The position numbers and the translations under genes were made by a program. Under the pieces are notes generated by a model. The model was not told where the DNA came from. It worked only from the letters and a program-made list of their open reading frames with translations, and did no database searches. Positions 55,002 to 63,855 of a DNA stretch of 64,000 nucleotides are shown one piece after another; position 1 is the stretch's first letter; each line of letters begins with the position of its first letter. The DNA comes from JARFQW01 sp963842955 (GTDB lineage: Bacteria; Pseudomonadota; Gammaproteobacteria; Steroidobacterales; XN24): positions 186,001 to 250,000 of the forward strand of contig CAWJIJ010000011.1 of NCBI GenBank assembly GCA_963842955.1, written 5' to 3'.

Positions 55002-55885
55002 GAGGTGAGCCTGCGCAGGGCATCAATCCGTTCATCCAGCGGCGGGTGGGACATGAAGAATCGTTTAAGCCCGCCCGCCCGCCGGCCAGAGATACCGAAA
55101 GCCTCCATCTGATCAGGCAGCGTCGACTGTCCTTCCCCGCCCTTGAGGCGCTGAAGCGCAGCCACCATCTTGTCCCTGGAGGCCAGGCGGGCCGCTCCCG
55201 CGTCGGCATGAAACTCCCGCCGCCGGGAGAACCACATCACCAGCATGCTCGCGAGAATACCGAGGAAAATCTCCGCCACGATCACCGAAATCCAGTACCC
55301 GGGCCCATAGCCGCGCTCGTTCTTGAACACGACCCGGTCGACGAAGTGGCCGACGATGCGGGATATGAAAATCACGAACGTATTCACAACGCCCTGCATC
55401 AGGGCCATCGTGATCATGTCACCGTTGGCCACGTGACTCACTTCGTGGGCGAGGACCGCCTCGACCTCTTCCTTTTTCATCCCTCGAAGCAGACCCGTAC
55501 TCACCGCTACCAGGGCCGCATTTCGGCGAGCGCCGGTCGCAAACGCATTGGGCTCGGGTGCGTCGTACACCGCGACCTCGGGCATGCCGATCCCCGCCTC
55601 GCGAGCCTGGCGACGCACCGTTTCGAGCAGCCAGGACTCCGCGGGGGTCGATGGCTGCTCAATTACGCGGGCGCCGGTCATCCGCTTGGCCATGAACTTG
55701 GACATGGCCAGGGAAATAAACGAACCGGCAAAGCCGATAACTCCGGCGAACACCAGCAGCGCGTTGTAGTCCAGGTTCACGCCCTGGGCATCGAGTATGC
55801 CCTCGAGGCCGAGTAGTCTCATCGTGACCGACAACACCAGAAGAACCGCAATGTTCGTCGCCAGGAACAGAAAGATGCGTTGCAT
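54998..55885 (-). CDS. htpX: Membrane zinc protease HtpX
   Basis: A 295-residue M48 protease of the inner membrane with four hydrophobic segments and the zinc motif HEVSHVANGD, plus the third ligand in EFHADAGAARLA. It degrades misfolded membrane proteins under stress. Length and architecture (two N-terminal helices, protease domain facing the cytoplasm, two later helices) match E. coli HtpX. It shares a 4-bp overlap with the EEP-fold gene downstream, which is an unusual partner. Confidence 0.95.
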   Translation of the reverse strand: MQRIFLFLATNIAVLLVLSVTMRLLGLEGILDAQGVNLDYNALLVFAGVIGFAGSFISLAMSKFMAKRMTGARVIEQPSTPAESWLLETVRRQAREAGIGMPEVAVYDAPEPNAFATGARRNAALVAVSTGLLRGMKKEEVEAVLAHEVSHVANGDMITMALMQGVVNTFVIFISRIVGHFVDRVVFKNERGYGPGYWISVIVAEIFLGILASMLVMWFSRRREFHADAGAARLASRDKMVAALQRLKGGEGQSTLPDQMEAFGISGRRAGGLKRFFMSHPPLDERIDALRRLTS

Positions 55886-55929
55886 TGAAAGCCTCGTTCA
55901 GGGTTACCGTTGTGCCTGATATGGAAACG

Positions 55930-55952
55930 AAAAAACCCGGTTCAAGGGCCGG
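55930..55952 (-). terminator. Weak terminator-like structure after nhaA
   Basis: On the minus strand a short CCGG/CCGG stem with an 8-base loop overlaps the nhaA stop codon and is followed by a run of six U (A-run at 55930-55935). The stem is only four to six pairs, so termination is possible but not certain. Confidence 0.35.
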
Positions 55953-57147
55953 ATGCCGGCACCGTGGTGGCAGCGGCCGGTTTGGTGGTCAGGCGAATCA
56001 TCAGGTACCCGCAAACCGCCGACAACAAGGACCCGACAAGGACGCCCAGGCGAACGGCGGCGCTGTAGTCGAATTCACCATGCTCGAATGCCAGGGTGCC
56101 GATAAACAGACTCATGGTGAAGCCGATACCGGTCAGCATGGCGGCCCCATAGAGCAGGGACCAGCTGCCCCCTGCCGGCATTCGGGACCATCCGAGCTTG
56201 ATGACAATCCAGCTGGAGACAAAAACGCCAATCTGCTTGCCCACAAACAGCCCGGCGATGATGCCCAGGGTCACCGGCTGACCCAGGTCCTTCACGCCCA
56301 TGCCGGCGAACGACACGCCCGCGTTGGCAAACGCGAACAGGGGCAGTATCCCGAAGGCCACCCACGGATGCAGGCTATGTTCAAGATGCTTCGCCGGCGA
56401 ATGACCGTTTTCATCCTTGGCCCTCAGCGGAATCGCGAGAGCGACCATCACGCCGTTGAGCGTCGCATGCACGCCGGACTTGACCACTGCCACCCAGATA
56501 ATAGTGCCGATCACCAGGTATGCGGCGGTCCGGGTCACACCCATCCGGTTCATGACGAACAGCAGAATCCAGCCGGTGAACGCGAACATCAGGGCGCTGA
56601 TATTCAGATCCTGGGAATAGAAAATGGCAATCACGATGATGGCCATCAGATCGTCCACGATCGCCAGGGTGGTTACGAACACCTTGATCGACAGGGGCAC
56701 CCGGGAGCCGAGCAGGGACAGCACGCCGAGGGCAAACGCAATGTCAGTGGCGGCAGGGATCGCCCAGCCGTTGAGCGTGTCGCCACCGCCCTGGTTGATG
56801 GCCACATAGACCAGGGCGGGAACCACAAAGCCCCCGATGGCCGCCACCGCCGGCAGGATGATCTGGTCCTTGCTGGACAGCTCGCCTTCGAGCACCTCAC
56901 GCTTGAGTTCCAGACCCACCAGCAGGAAAAAGATCGCCATCAGGCCGTCGTTGATCCACAGCAGCAGCGGCTTGCGCAGCTCCACCTGGCCGACGGCCAC
57001 TTCCACCGGCACATTCAGGAAGCTGTTATAAAACCCTGCCAGGGGGGTGTTGGCCATGATGATGGCCAGCGCGGCCGCGATGACCAGCAGGATTCCGCCG
57101 GCGGACTCCAGCCGCAGGAAATTCGAAAGCGCGTTCTTGATAGCCAT
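55942..57147 (-). CDS. nhaA: Na+/H+ antiporter NhaA
   Basis: A 401-residue, twelve-helix antiporter exchanging sodium for protons at the inner membrane. Diagnostic stretches are ESAGGILLVIAAALAIIMAN, ATDIAFALGVLSLLG with the conserved Asp133-type residue, TLAIVDDLMAI with the Asp163-Asp164 pair, and IGFTMSLFIGTLAF. GGGAGGAA precedes the ATG, and a perfect inverted repeat lies about 30 bp upstream. The gene sits between htpX and a T-fold protein. Confidence 0.96.
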   Translation of the reverse strand: MAIKNALSNFLRLESAGGILLVIAAALAIIMANTPLAGFYNSFLNVPVEVAVGQVELRKPLLLWINDGLMAIFFLLVGLELKREVLEGELSSKDQIILPAVAAIGGFVVPALVYVAINQGGGDTLNGWAIPAATDIAFALGVLSLLGSRVPLSIKVFVTTLAIVDDLMAIIVIAIFYSQDLNISALMFAFTGWILLFVMNRMGVTRTAAYLVIGTIIWVAVVKSGVHATLNGVMVALAIPLRAKDENGHSPAKHLEHSLHPWVAFGILPLFAFANAGVSFAGMGVKDLGQPVTLGIIAGLFVGKQIGVFVSSWIVIKLGWSRMPAGGSWSLLYGAAMLTGIGFTMSLFIGTLAFEHGEFDYSAAVRLGVLVGSLLSAVCGYLMIRLTTKPAAATTVPASGP

Positions 57148-57178
57148 GGTGTCTTGGACGAATTCCTCCCAGAATGGC

Positions 57179-57193
57179 GGACTAGTTTAGTCC
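57179..57193 (-). promoter_or_regulatory. Inverted repeat upstream of nhaA
   Basis: ggactagtttagtcc is a perfect 6-bp inverted repeat around a 3-base centre, placed 32-46 bp before the nhaA ATG and just upstream of the ribosome site region. It may be an operator or leader hairpin; NhaA is controlled by a LysR-type regulator in E. coli, but the site does not obviously match a LysR box. Confidence 0.3.
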
Positions 57194-57224
57194 ATGCGCC
57201 GCCCGAATCAGGCAACGACCCGAT

Positions 57225-58073
57225 TCAGACCTCGGCAAGGGCACCCTTGTTCACACCCTCGTAGGCCCGCACCCGGAAATCGGATCCGGGGTCCTCGGCC
57301 TTCAGGCACATCGCAATGTACTCGGCGATGCGCTCCACCGTTGTCTCGGCCGGGAGGAGTTCACAGCGCTCCCTTGGGAGGAGCAGTTCGAACCGCCCTT
57401 CACGAGCCGTATAGGCCATGCGCAGCAAATCCCCCGTGGCATCGGGCTGCGCATCCGCCACATCGTCGCGGCTGACCAGATAGATGTCCCGCCACCGCTC
57501 TGCCCACGCGGCTTCAAGGTCCTGCGCCCGGCGGCCGTTTCGCCACACCTGGATCCGCGAGCGATGCCCGTGGGCAATACGCTGGCATAGCCCGTCATGG
57601 GCCTTCAGACCGTGGCTGTACCGGTAGGACGCGCCATCGATGTCCTCTTCCCTGAGATCAACGGCCAGGTGGGTGACGTTGGCCGGCACGACCTCGCGTA
57701 CCGCCGCCTCCAGCACCGGTCGCAGGGTTTCCACTGTCACTTCGGGGGCCGGCAGGACGTATACGGCGGCCGCCGGCGAGCGATGCCGCAGCCTCCGGCC
57801 GGCAAATTCGTACGCAATCGAGATCTCACCGTCGCCCTGGTTCACGGTCAGACCCGGGGCTCTTGCCGGGACTACCAGGCGATGATCCGCCACCGCCTCG
57901 ACAGCAGCTCTGGCACGGCGCTTGACCTCCCCGAAGTCCTGGACCATGCCCTGTTCGTCCAGCGCACCACCCATTTCCACGTCCACGATCCAGCTCTGGC
58001 CGGTCAGCCCCGCCTGCGGATCAAGGCAGGAGAAGTCCAGCACAGTCAGTTGATCAACGAATAGTCGGGCCAT
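57225..58073 (-). CDS. Tandem T-fold protein related to 6-pyruvoyl-tetrahydropterin synthase/QueD
   Basis: A 282-residue protein in two T-fold-like halves. The second half keeps the family pattern: EDIDGASYRYSHGLKAHDGL followed by CQRIAHGHRSRIQV, containing the catalytic Cys and zinc-type His residues, and ends with an acid motif (CLKAEDPGSDFRVRAYEGVN) typical of this family. The first half (LDFSCLDPQAGLTGQSWIVD and VQDFGEVKRR) preserves the fold but only some ligands. Such proteins act in pterin or queuosine-type pathways, but no que or fol gene is adjacent. The ATG at 58073 begins MARLFVDQLTVLDFS. Confidence 0.75.
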   Translation of the reverse strand: MARLFVDQLTVLDFSCLDPQAGLTGQSWIVDVEMGGALDEQGMVQDFGEVKRRARAAVEAVADHRLVVPARAPGLTVNQGDGEISIAYEFAGRRLRHRSPAAAVYVLPAPEVTVETLRPVLEAAVREVVPANVTHLAVDLREEDIDGASYRYSHGLKAHDGLCQRIAHGHRSRIQVWRNGRRAQDLEAAWAERWRDIYLVSRDDVADAQPDATGDLLRMAYTAREGRFELLLPRERCELLPAETTVERIAEYIAMCLKAEDPGSDFRVRAYEGVNKGALAEV

Positions 58074-58181
58074 GGTGTCTGGATGCTATGGCAACAAAGG
58101 AGCTGGATTTTAGCCCCCGGACTATGGGATACAGAACCTGCCGCGCGCAATGCCGCGCACGTTTCGACCCTGGAGACGATG

Positions 58182-58524
58182 ATGGAGTGGCTCTCGGATC
58201 CATCCGCGGGGCTGGCGCTGGGCACTCTGACAATTCTGGAAATCGTTCCGGGCATCGACAATATCGTGTTTCTTTGTGGACCGGCACCCGACCATAAAGA
58301 TGCTGGCCCTGAGTTTTCTGATTCTGATTGGCGTGGCATTGATTGCCGACGGCCTCGGATTTCATATTCCCAAGGGGTACATCTACTTCGCCATTTTCTT
58401 CTCACTGGGCGTCGAGATGCTGAACCTGCGCGCAAGACGACCCCGTTCAGAGCCGGTCCACCTCCACTCCGCATGGGAGAATGGGGATCCGGAAATTTCG
58501 CCGCCCGGAGGAAAACCGGAATGA
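58182..58524 (+). pseudogene. TerC-family membrane protein with large internal deletion
   Basis: The N-terminus MEWLSDPSAGLALGTLTILE, then IVPGIDNIVFL, is that of TerC/YoaE-type proteins (family: EIVLGIDNIIF). It jumps, with a frame change near 58275-58290, to HPTIKMLALSFLILIGVALI, ADGLGFHIPKGYIYFA and FSLGVEMLNLRAR, the family's last two helices. About 150 residues between them are missing, including the conserved acidic helices thought to bind metal. A Leu-to-Pro change in the GIDN helix is a further mark of decay. Its TGA overlaps the ATG of rimB (ATGA), so it was once translationally coupled to that operon. Confidence 0.8.
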
Positions 58525-59043
58525 CACGACGCCTGACCGCCACGACCGATGCACCCCGCAGCGAGTCTCTTCCCCTGATCGGCTGGAGAGAGTGGGTGAG
58601 CCTGCCGTTACTGGGCCTGGACTCCATCAAGGCCAAGATCGACACGGGCGCGCGTACTTCCTGTCTGCATGCATTCAGCGTGCGCGGGTTTCGCCGCGCG
58701 GGAGACCCCTGGGTACGGTTCAGAATGCACCCGGACCAGGCCAGCATCGACCCGCGTGGTAGAGTGTGCGGCGCGGGTAATTGACCGTCGGGCGGTCACC
58801 GACTCAGGAGGCCACACCCGAACGCGCTATGTCATTGAAAGCGACCTCTGCGTCGGCGGCGAGGCCTGGCCGGCGGAGATCACCCTCACCAACCGCGACA
58901 CCATGCGATTCCGGATGCTCATCGGACGCACCGCGCTGAAGAATCGTTTCCTGGTGGATCCGGCGCTCTCTTTTGTCACCGGCGGCAAACCGGCCGAACC
59001 GGCCCATGAACTGGAAGCCGACCGGGAGGAAACTGCTCCATGA
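58521..59043 (+). CDS. rimB: RimB-like retropepsin-type protease, frameshifted
   Basis: A member of the ATP-dependent zinc protease/DUF785 group that accompanies RimK. The first part reads IGWREWVSLPLLGLDSIKAK then IDTGARTSCLHAF, with the catalytic DTGA motif of aspartic proteases. The second part, in another frame, reads VVECAARVIDRRAVTDSGGH to PAHELEADREETAP. The frame changes by one base near 58747-58755 (AGCATCGACCCGCG). The joined product of about 173 residues has normal family length, so the shift is either recent or a sequencing error. RimB is reported to remove glutamates added by RimK. The stop overlaps the rimK ATG. Confidence 0.78.
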
Positions 59044-59945
59044 ACATTCTCATACTGTCCCGTAACCGGAACCTGTACTCGACCCGCCGCTTGCTGGAAG
59101 CTATAACCGCGGCGGGCCATACCGGCCGCGTCGTCGATGTCATCCGCTGCACAATGGACATCACATCGACGCGTCCCGCCGTTTTCTACAAGGGTGAGAA
59201 ACTCGACAACGTCGATGCCGTGATCCCGAGGATTGGCGCATCCATCACCCTGTACGGAACGGCGGTGGTTCGCCAGTTCGAGATGATGGGGGTTTATTCA
59301 GTCAACGAGAGCGTGGCCATTGGCCGCTCCCGGGACAAGCTTCGATCGCTGCAGATCCTCGCCCGGGCCGGCGTCGGCTTGCCGGTCACCGGCTACGCGC
59401 ATTCCCCCGACGACATCAAGGGTCTGATCAAGCTCGTGGGCGGCGCACCGGTGGTCATCAAGCTCCTGGAAGGAACCCAGGGCCGGGGTGTCGTTCTGGC
59501 GGAGACGAACAAGGCCGCCGAGAGCGTGATCGATGCGTTTCGCGAACTCGACGCCAACTTCCTGCTGCAGCAATACGTGCGCGAGGCCGGTGGGGCCGAC
59601 GTGCGCTGCTTTGTCATCGGTGAGCGTGTTGTCGCGGCCATGCAGCGGCAGGCCGCAGCGGGCGAATTCCGGTCCAACCTGCATCGCGGCGGTACTGCGT
59701 CCCTGGTCAAGCTGACCCCCCAGGAGCGCGCCACCGCCATCAAGGCGGCGAAAAAAATGGGCCTCAATGTCGCGGGTGTGGATCTCATTCGAAGCGACAG
59801 TGGCGCCCAGGTGCTGGAAGTGAATTCCTCGCCGGGGCTCGAGGGCATCGAGAAGGCCACTGGCAAAGATGTAGCCGGTCTGATCGTCGATTTCATCGAG
59901 AAAAATGCACGCCCCAACCGCACGAGGACCAGAGGCCGTGGCTAA
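59040..59945 (+). CDS. rimK: RimK-type glutamate ligase (ribosomal protein S6 modification)
   Basis: A 301-residue ATP-grasp ligase that adds glutamate residues to the C-terminus of ribosomal protein S6 in E. coli. Typical stretches: MNILILSRNRNLYSTRRLLE, FYKGEKLDNVDAVIPRIGAS, DKLRSLQILARAGVGLPVT, VVIKLLEGTQGRGVVL and the metal-binding VLEVNSSPGLEGIE. ATGA overlap with rimB, and its last codons overlap the start of the M14 gene, so the three are coupled. Length matches E. coli RimK. Confidence 0.95.
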   Translation: MNILILSRNRNLYSTRRLLEAITAAGHTGRVVDVIRCTMDITSTRPAVFYKGEKLDNVDAVIPRIGASITLYGTAVVRQFEMMGVYSVNESVAIGRSRDKLRSLQILARAGVGLPVTGYAHSPDDIKGLIKLVGGAPVVIKLLEGTQGRGVVLAETNKAAESVIDAFRELDANFLLQQYVREAGGADVRCFVIGERVVAAMQRQAAAGEFRSNLHRGGTASLVKLTPQERATAIKAAKKMGLNVAGVDLIRSDSGAQVLEVNSSPGLEGIEKATGKDVAGLIVDFIEKNARPNRTRTRGRG

Positions 59946-60981
59946 CCGTTCCGACGGCCTGTTCGAAATCGGCGGGGAGACAGTCCAGCCAGGCGAACGG
60001 CGACGCTTCACCCTGCCAGTCGCCATGCTTCATACCCACACGCCGGTAGAAATGTCAGTAGAGGTCATCTGCGGGCGGCGTCGCGGTCCGACCTTGTTCG
60101 TCACCGCGGCGGTACATGGCGATGAACTCAATGGTATCGAGATCATCCGCAGGCTCTCCTCGATGGCCGCGCTCAGGCGGCTGCGGGGCACGCTCGTCCT
60201 GGTGCCTGTGGTGAACGTGTTCGGCGTGTTGAACCATTCCCGTTACCTTCCGGATCGCCGGGACCTGAACCGCAGTTTCCCGGGCTCCGAAAGAGGCTCT
60301 CTGGCAGCCCGCCTCGCGCACCTGGTTTCCAAGGAGATCATCGGCGGCAGCACCCATGGGGTGGACCTGCATACCGGAGCGATTCACCGCAGCAACCTGC
60401 CCCAGATTCGCGGCGCCATGGCCGACGACGAGATCCGCAACATGGCCCGGGCGTTTGGCGTTCCGGCCATTCTCGATTCGACGCCGCGCGATGGATCACT
60501 TCGCGCGGCCGCCATGGCGAAAGGCATACCCACGGTCGTCTACGAGGCGGGCGAAGCCCTGCGCTTTGACGAAATGGCGATTCGCGTGGGAGTCAAGGGC
60601 ATCATCAACGTGATGCGATCCATCGGCATGCTGGCGGCGCGTAGCGGTGCGTCAAAACCCCGCCGGGAGCCGGTGATCGCACGTTCGAGCAATTGGGTTC
60701 GGGCGCCGGCCGGGGGCGTTCTCCGCTCGCCCCTGCAGCTCGGGGAACTCGTTGAGCCGGGCGACCTGCTGGGCACGATCTCCGACCCCCTCGGAGATGC
60801 GGACTTTCCCGTGGTCTCGGCGGAGAAGGGCGTGGTCGTGGGAATCAGCAGCCTTCCACTCGTCAATGAAGGCGACGCGCTGATTCACATTGCCAGGTTT
60901 GCGGCGCCGGAGCACGTTGCCGATGCGGTGGAAGAGCTGGAACGCGACACCTTCGACGCCGCCCCTGCCGAAACGGTCTGA
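59938..60981 (+). CDS. M14/AstE-ASPA-type deacylase (succinylglutamate desuccinylase family)
   Basis: A 347-residue zinc hydrolase with the M14 ligand motif VHGDELNGIE (His and Glu), RDLNRSFPG, the third zinc ligand in GVDLHTG, and the catalytic Glu region VVYEAGE. A C-terminal beta domain follows (WVRAPAGGVLRSPLQLGELV). It would cleave an amide bond next to a carboxylate, such as an N-acyl or gamma-glutamyl group. The GTG at 59938 overlaps the rimK stop; an ATG at 59905 is possible but gives an unlikely lead. Co-occurrence with rimB and rimK is a known combination. Confidence 0.85.
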   Translation: MANRSDGLFEIGGETVQPGERRRFTLPVAMLHTHTPVEMSVEVICGRRRGPTLFVTAAVHGDELNGIEIIRRLSSMAALRRLRGTLVLVPVVNVFGVLNHSRYLPDRRDLNRSFPGSERGSLAARLAHLVSKEIIGGSTHGVDLHTGAIHRSNLPQIRGAMADDEIRNMARAFGVPAILDSTPRDGSLRAAAMAKGIPTVVYEAGEALRFDEMAIRVGVKGIINVMRSIGMLAARSGASKPRREPVIARSSNWVRAPAGGVLRSPLQLGELVEPGDLLGTISDPLGDADFPVVSAEKGVVVGISSLPLVNEGDALIHIARFAAPEHVADAVEELERDTFDAAPAETV

Positions 60982-61352
60982 CCCGCCCCCGGGCGTTACT
61001 GCATTGTCCCGGCGGCGTCACACCGTTGTCGGGATACGCCCCGCGTATGCCAGGCCCTCATGGGCTGAATTCGACAGGGGCTGAATTCGACAGGGGCTGA
61101 ATTCATCGACCGTCACCATGTCCCAACCCGCCTCCCCGTGGGCGCGCGTGGGCCTGGCGGAGGCAGGGATCTGCCGGCAGCTGGCCGTGATCGCCCGCCA
61201 CCATTTTTGGAGCCTGCGCCGGTTCCGGGGACGTTCATGCTCTCCGCATCAGGGGTCGTGCCGGGCCGGCATTACCCATGCGAGGTGGCCGCAGGCGCTC
61301 TCATTGAGTCGGGCATCGCCCGGTTAACGATTTTGGCGGGCGGCTGAGCGCC
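60982..61352. other. Intergenic region with tandem repeat and short unassigned frames
   Basis: About 370 bp without a convincing gene. It contains the 16-bp tandem repeat at 61062-61104 and two overlapping short plus-strand frames ending near 61327 and 61347. The second of these ends CEVAAGALIESGIARLTILA and could be the tail of a lost gene, but has no start signal or recognisable family. Confidence 0.4.
61062..61104. repeat. 16-bp tandem repeat, about 2.7 copies
   Basis: The unit gggctgaattcgacag occurs at 61062-61077 and 61078-61093 and partly (gggctgaattc) at 61094-61104, all identical. Such perfect short tandem repeats between genes usually arise by slippage. Each unit contains an EcoRI-like palindrome, gaattc. 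There are no spacers, so this is not a CRISPR array. Confidence 0.9.
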
Positions 61353-61745
61353 TCAACCCTCCTGCAGGGACTCGAGGTAGTCGACGAGCGTCTGGATCCG
61401 GGTAGCCGCCTTGCGGCTGGCATGGTCATCCGCCCCACCTTCGAGCCAGAACTCGGTGCCCCAGATCGGCATGGACCGGCTTCCGTGGGCCGCCGGCACG
61501 TTGCGGCCGTCGACCACCGCGCGCACGGCGTCGGCAGGATATCGGCCGCCGTTCCTGGCCGAGAGCGTCGTGAGGTCGGGAACCGGGACCGCCAGCGCCG
61601 CGATCGCCGGTCCGTCGCCTTCCGCGTATGCACCGTGACAGGCCGCGCAGTTTTCCTGAAAAAGTTCCGCGCCGGTGTCCCCGGCTACCGCGGCGCCGCT
61701 GGTCAGGACAAGGCAAGCCGCCGCGATGCGTCCGATGTCGTTCAT
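61353..61745 (-). CDS. Periplasmic cytochrome c
   Basis: A 130-residue class I cytochrome c: signal peptide ending AAVAGDT, haem-binding CAACH at residues 33-37 and the axial Met in GSRSMPIWG. It would carry electrons in the periplasm. The ATG at 61745 follows GGGGAAGAGAG. Its redox partner is not encoded nearby. It is divergent from the N-formylglutamate amidohydrolase gene. Confidence 0.88.
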   Translation of the reverse strand: MNDIGRIAAACLVLTSGAAVAGDTGAELFQENCAACHGAYAEGDGPAIAALAVPVPDLTTLSARNGGRYPADAVRAVVDGRNVPAAHGSRSMPIWGTEFWLEGGADDHASRKAATRIQTLVDYLESLQEG

Positions 61746-61867
61746 GCTCTCTTCTCCCCACCACCTCACTGGAGGCTAGTTGACAAGGGCCGGCCTTCCT
61801 TGACCTGGATCATGGTCGGCCAGAGGAGCATCGCCGACACTGGGGGGAGCGGCAACCGGAGAGGGCA

Positions 61868-62701
61868 ATGGCCGATATGGGAGCTGATCTGCAAGGCCTG
61901 CGTACCCCTCAGGATTGTGTACCCGCGGATGGCGAGGCGATACCCTGGATGCCGTTCAATGCCGGCGGCCGCGCGCCCGTGCTTGTCGTGTGCGATCACG
62001 CGACTCGCCGGATGCCGGGTGAAGTTGGGCAGCTCGGCCTGGACGACTGGGTGCTGGACACCCATGTGGCGTGGGACATTGGCGCGGCGGATGTCGCCTG
62101 CCGGCTTGCCGCGCTTCTTGACGCACCGGCGGTATTGTCGGGGTTCTCCCGACTCGTCGTCGATCCGAACCGGGGGCTGGACCGTGCAGAGGCCTTTCCG
62201 GCGATTAGCGCGGGCATCGCGATTCCGGGAAACCAGTCCCTGGATGCGGCCGAGCGCCGCCGCCGGGCTGACAACTTCTGGCTCCCCTACCATGAAGCCA
62301 TTGCCCGGCGCCTGGACGCCTTCAGGCAACACGGCGTCACGCCGGCGTTCATTTCGGTGCACAGCTGCACACCGGTTTACGACCGTATCGTGCGCCCCTG
62401 GCACATCGGAGTGATGTGGGATCGCGATACCCGCATCGCACCGCCGCTGATCAATGCCCTCAACGCCTGGGGCGGCATACATGTCGGCGACAACGAACCC
62501 TATTCCGGGCGACATCCCTTCGACTACACGATTGACCATCATGCCGAAGCGGCCGGACTGCCCTGCGTCGGCCTGGAAATCCGACAGAACCTGATCGACG
62601 AGTCGGATGGGGCGGATTGCTGGGCCCGATTGATCGCTCGGTGCCTGGCACCCATTCTTGCCAACGGGAGGCTCTACCAGGAACGTCAGTCGGTGCACTG
62701 A
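61868..62701 (+). CDS. N-formylglutamate amidohydrolase family protein
   Basis: A 277-residue member of the PF05013 family, which hydrolyses N-formylglutamate (HutG/FGase) or related N-acyl amino acids. Conserved stretches are VLVVCDHATRRMPGEVGQLG, WDIGAADVACRLAALL, VDPNRGLDRAE, FISVHSCTP and HHAEAAGLPCVGLEIRQNLI, with zinc-type His and Glu residues. No other hut genes are present. It is followed after 2 bp by the YbdK-type ligase. The two genes often occur together in gene neighbourhoods of amidoligases. Confidence 0.85.
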   Translation: MADMGADLQGLRTPQDCVPADGEAIPWMPFNAGGRAPVLVVCDHATRRMPGEVGQLGLDDWVLDTHVAWDIGAADVACRLAALLDAPAVLSGFSRLVVDPNRGLDRAEAFPAISAGIAIPGNQSLDAAERRRRADNFWLPYHEAIARRLDAFRQHGVTPAFISVHSCTPVYDRIVRPWHIGVMWDRDTRIAPPLINALNAWGGIHVGDNEPYSGRHPFDYTIDHHAEAAGLPCVGLEIRQNLIDESDGADCWARLIARCLAPILANGRLYQERQSVH

Positions 62702-62703
62702 AC

Positions 62704-63855
62704 ATGTCGATACACCGCCCGCCGCTCACCATCGGCATCGAGGAGGAATATCTTCTCGTAGACCTGGATACCCGGGATCTTGCGGCCGACCCGCCGCCGG
62801 AGCTTCTATCCCGCTGCGAAGCAAAGCTGGCCTCCCAGGTAGCGCCGGAACTCCTGAAGTCGCAGATCGAGATTGGCACACGGGTTTGCCGGAATATCGG
62901 CGAGGCCCGTGAAGACCTGGGCAGGCTGCGCAGCACGATCATCGAAGTCGCCCGGGATTTCGGGCTGGCCCCCATCGCCGCCAGCACGCATCCGTTCGCT
63001 CGCTGGCAAACCCAGCGGCACACGGAAAAAGAACGCTACGAGGTTCTTACTCGGGATATGCAGGCCGCCGCACGCCGGCTCCTCATCTGCGGGATGCACG
63101 TGCACGTGGGCGTTGACGACGACGATCAGCGAATCGACATCCTCAACCAGATGACCTATTTCCTGCCCTTCCTGCTGGCCCTGTCCACCTCGTCCCCCTT
63201 CTGGCTGGGCGAGGATACCGGGCTGAAGAGCTACCGCCTGACCGTATTCGATTCCATGCCCCGAACTCGCCTGCCCGAACGATTCGCCAGCTACAGCGAC
63301 TACCAGCAGCACGTGGATGTACTGACCAAGGGCGGGCTGATTGAAGATGCGACGAAGATCTGGTGGGACATGCGGCCCAGCGCCCGCTATCCGACCCTGG
63401 AAATGCGCATCACCGATGTGTGTACCCGCATGGATGACGCCCTGAGTATCGCTGCCCTGACGGTCAGCCTGATCGCCATGCTGGCGAGGGTCCGCTCGAA
63501 GAGCATGCGCTGGAGAATCTTTGCCCACATGCTGGTCTACGAGAATCGCTGGCGGGCCACGCGCTATGGCTTCGACAACGGCATGCTGGATTTTGTGCGC
63601 TCTGAAACGATACCGTTTGCCCAGATGCTGGATGAGTTCATCGATCTGGTTCGGGAAGATGCAGACGAGCTGGGCTGCCTGGCCGAAGTCGAGGCGGCCC
63701 GGACGATACTCGACCGGGGCACCAGCGCCCACCGGCAGCTGGAGATATTCCACACGGCTATTGAATCGGGCCGTACACCCGATAGCGCTCTACGGTCAGT
63801 CATCGATTTCCTGGTCACAGAGACCGCAACCGGACTCCAGCCGAAGGCTGCTTAG
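62704..63855 (+). CDS. YbdK-type carboxylate-amine ligase (GCS2 family)
   Basis: A 383-residue glutamate-cysteine-ligase-2 family enzyme. Hallmarks are TIGIEEEYLLVD at the N-terminus, ASTHPFARWQTQ, GMHVHVGVDD, and EMRITDVCTRMDDALSIAAL. The family forms gamma-glutamyl or other carboxylate-amine bonds using ATP; YbdK itself makes gamma-glutamylcysteine only weakly, so the true product is open. The ATG at 62704 follows the preceding stop by 2 bp. The stop overlaps the convergent gamma-glutamyltransferase stop in TTAG. Confidence 0.9.
   Translation: MSIHRPPLTIGIEEEYLLVDLDTRDLAADPPPELLSRCEAKLASQVAPELLKSQIEIGTRVCRNIGEAREDLGRLRSTIIEVARDFGLAPIAASTHPFARWQTQRHTEKERYEVLTRDMQAAARRLLICGMHVHVGVDDDDQRIDILNQMTYFLPFLLALSTSSPFWLGEDTGLKSYRLTVFDSMPRTRLPERFASYSDYQQHVDVLTKGGLIEDATKIWWDMRPSARYPTLEMRITDVCTRMDDALSIAALTVSLIAMLARVRSKSMRWRIFAHMLVYENRWRATRYGFDNGMLDFVRSETIPFAQMLDEFIDLVREDADELGCLAEVEAARTILDRGTSAHRQLEIFHTAIESGRTPDSALRSVIDFLVTETATGLQPKAA

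Noticed and set aside
55885..57264. Long plus-strand open frame opposite nhaA
   Set aside because: Its His/Gly/Gln-rich translation is the antisense of NhaA; no start signal or family match.
61062..61104. CRISPR-like repeats
   Set aside because: The 16-bp units are contiguous without spacers and no cas gene is present.
61745..61867. Promoter at ttgaca (about 61781) for the amidohydrolase gene
   Set aside because: The -35 match is perfect but no acceptable -10 box lies 16-18 bp downstream.
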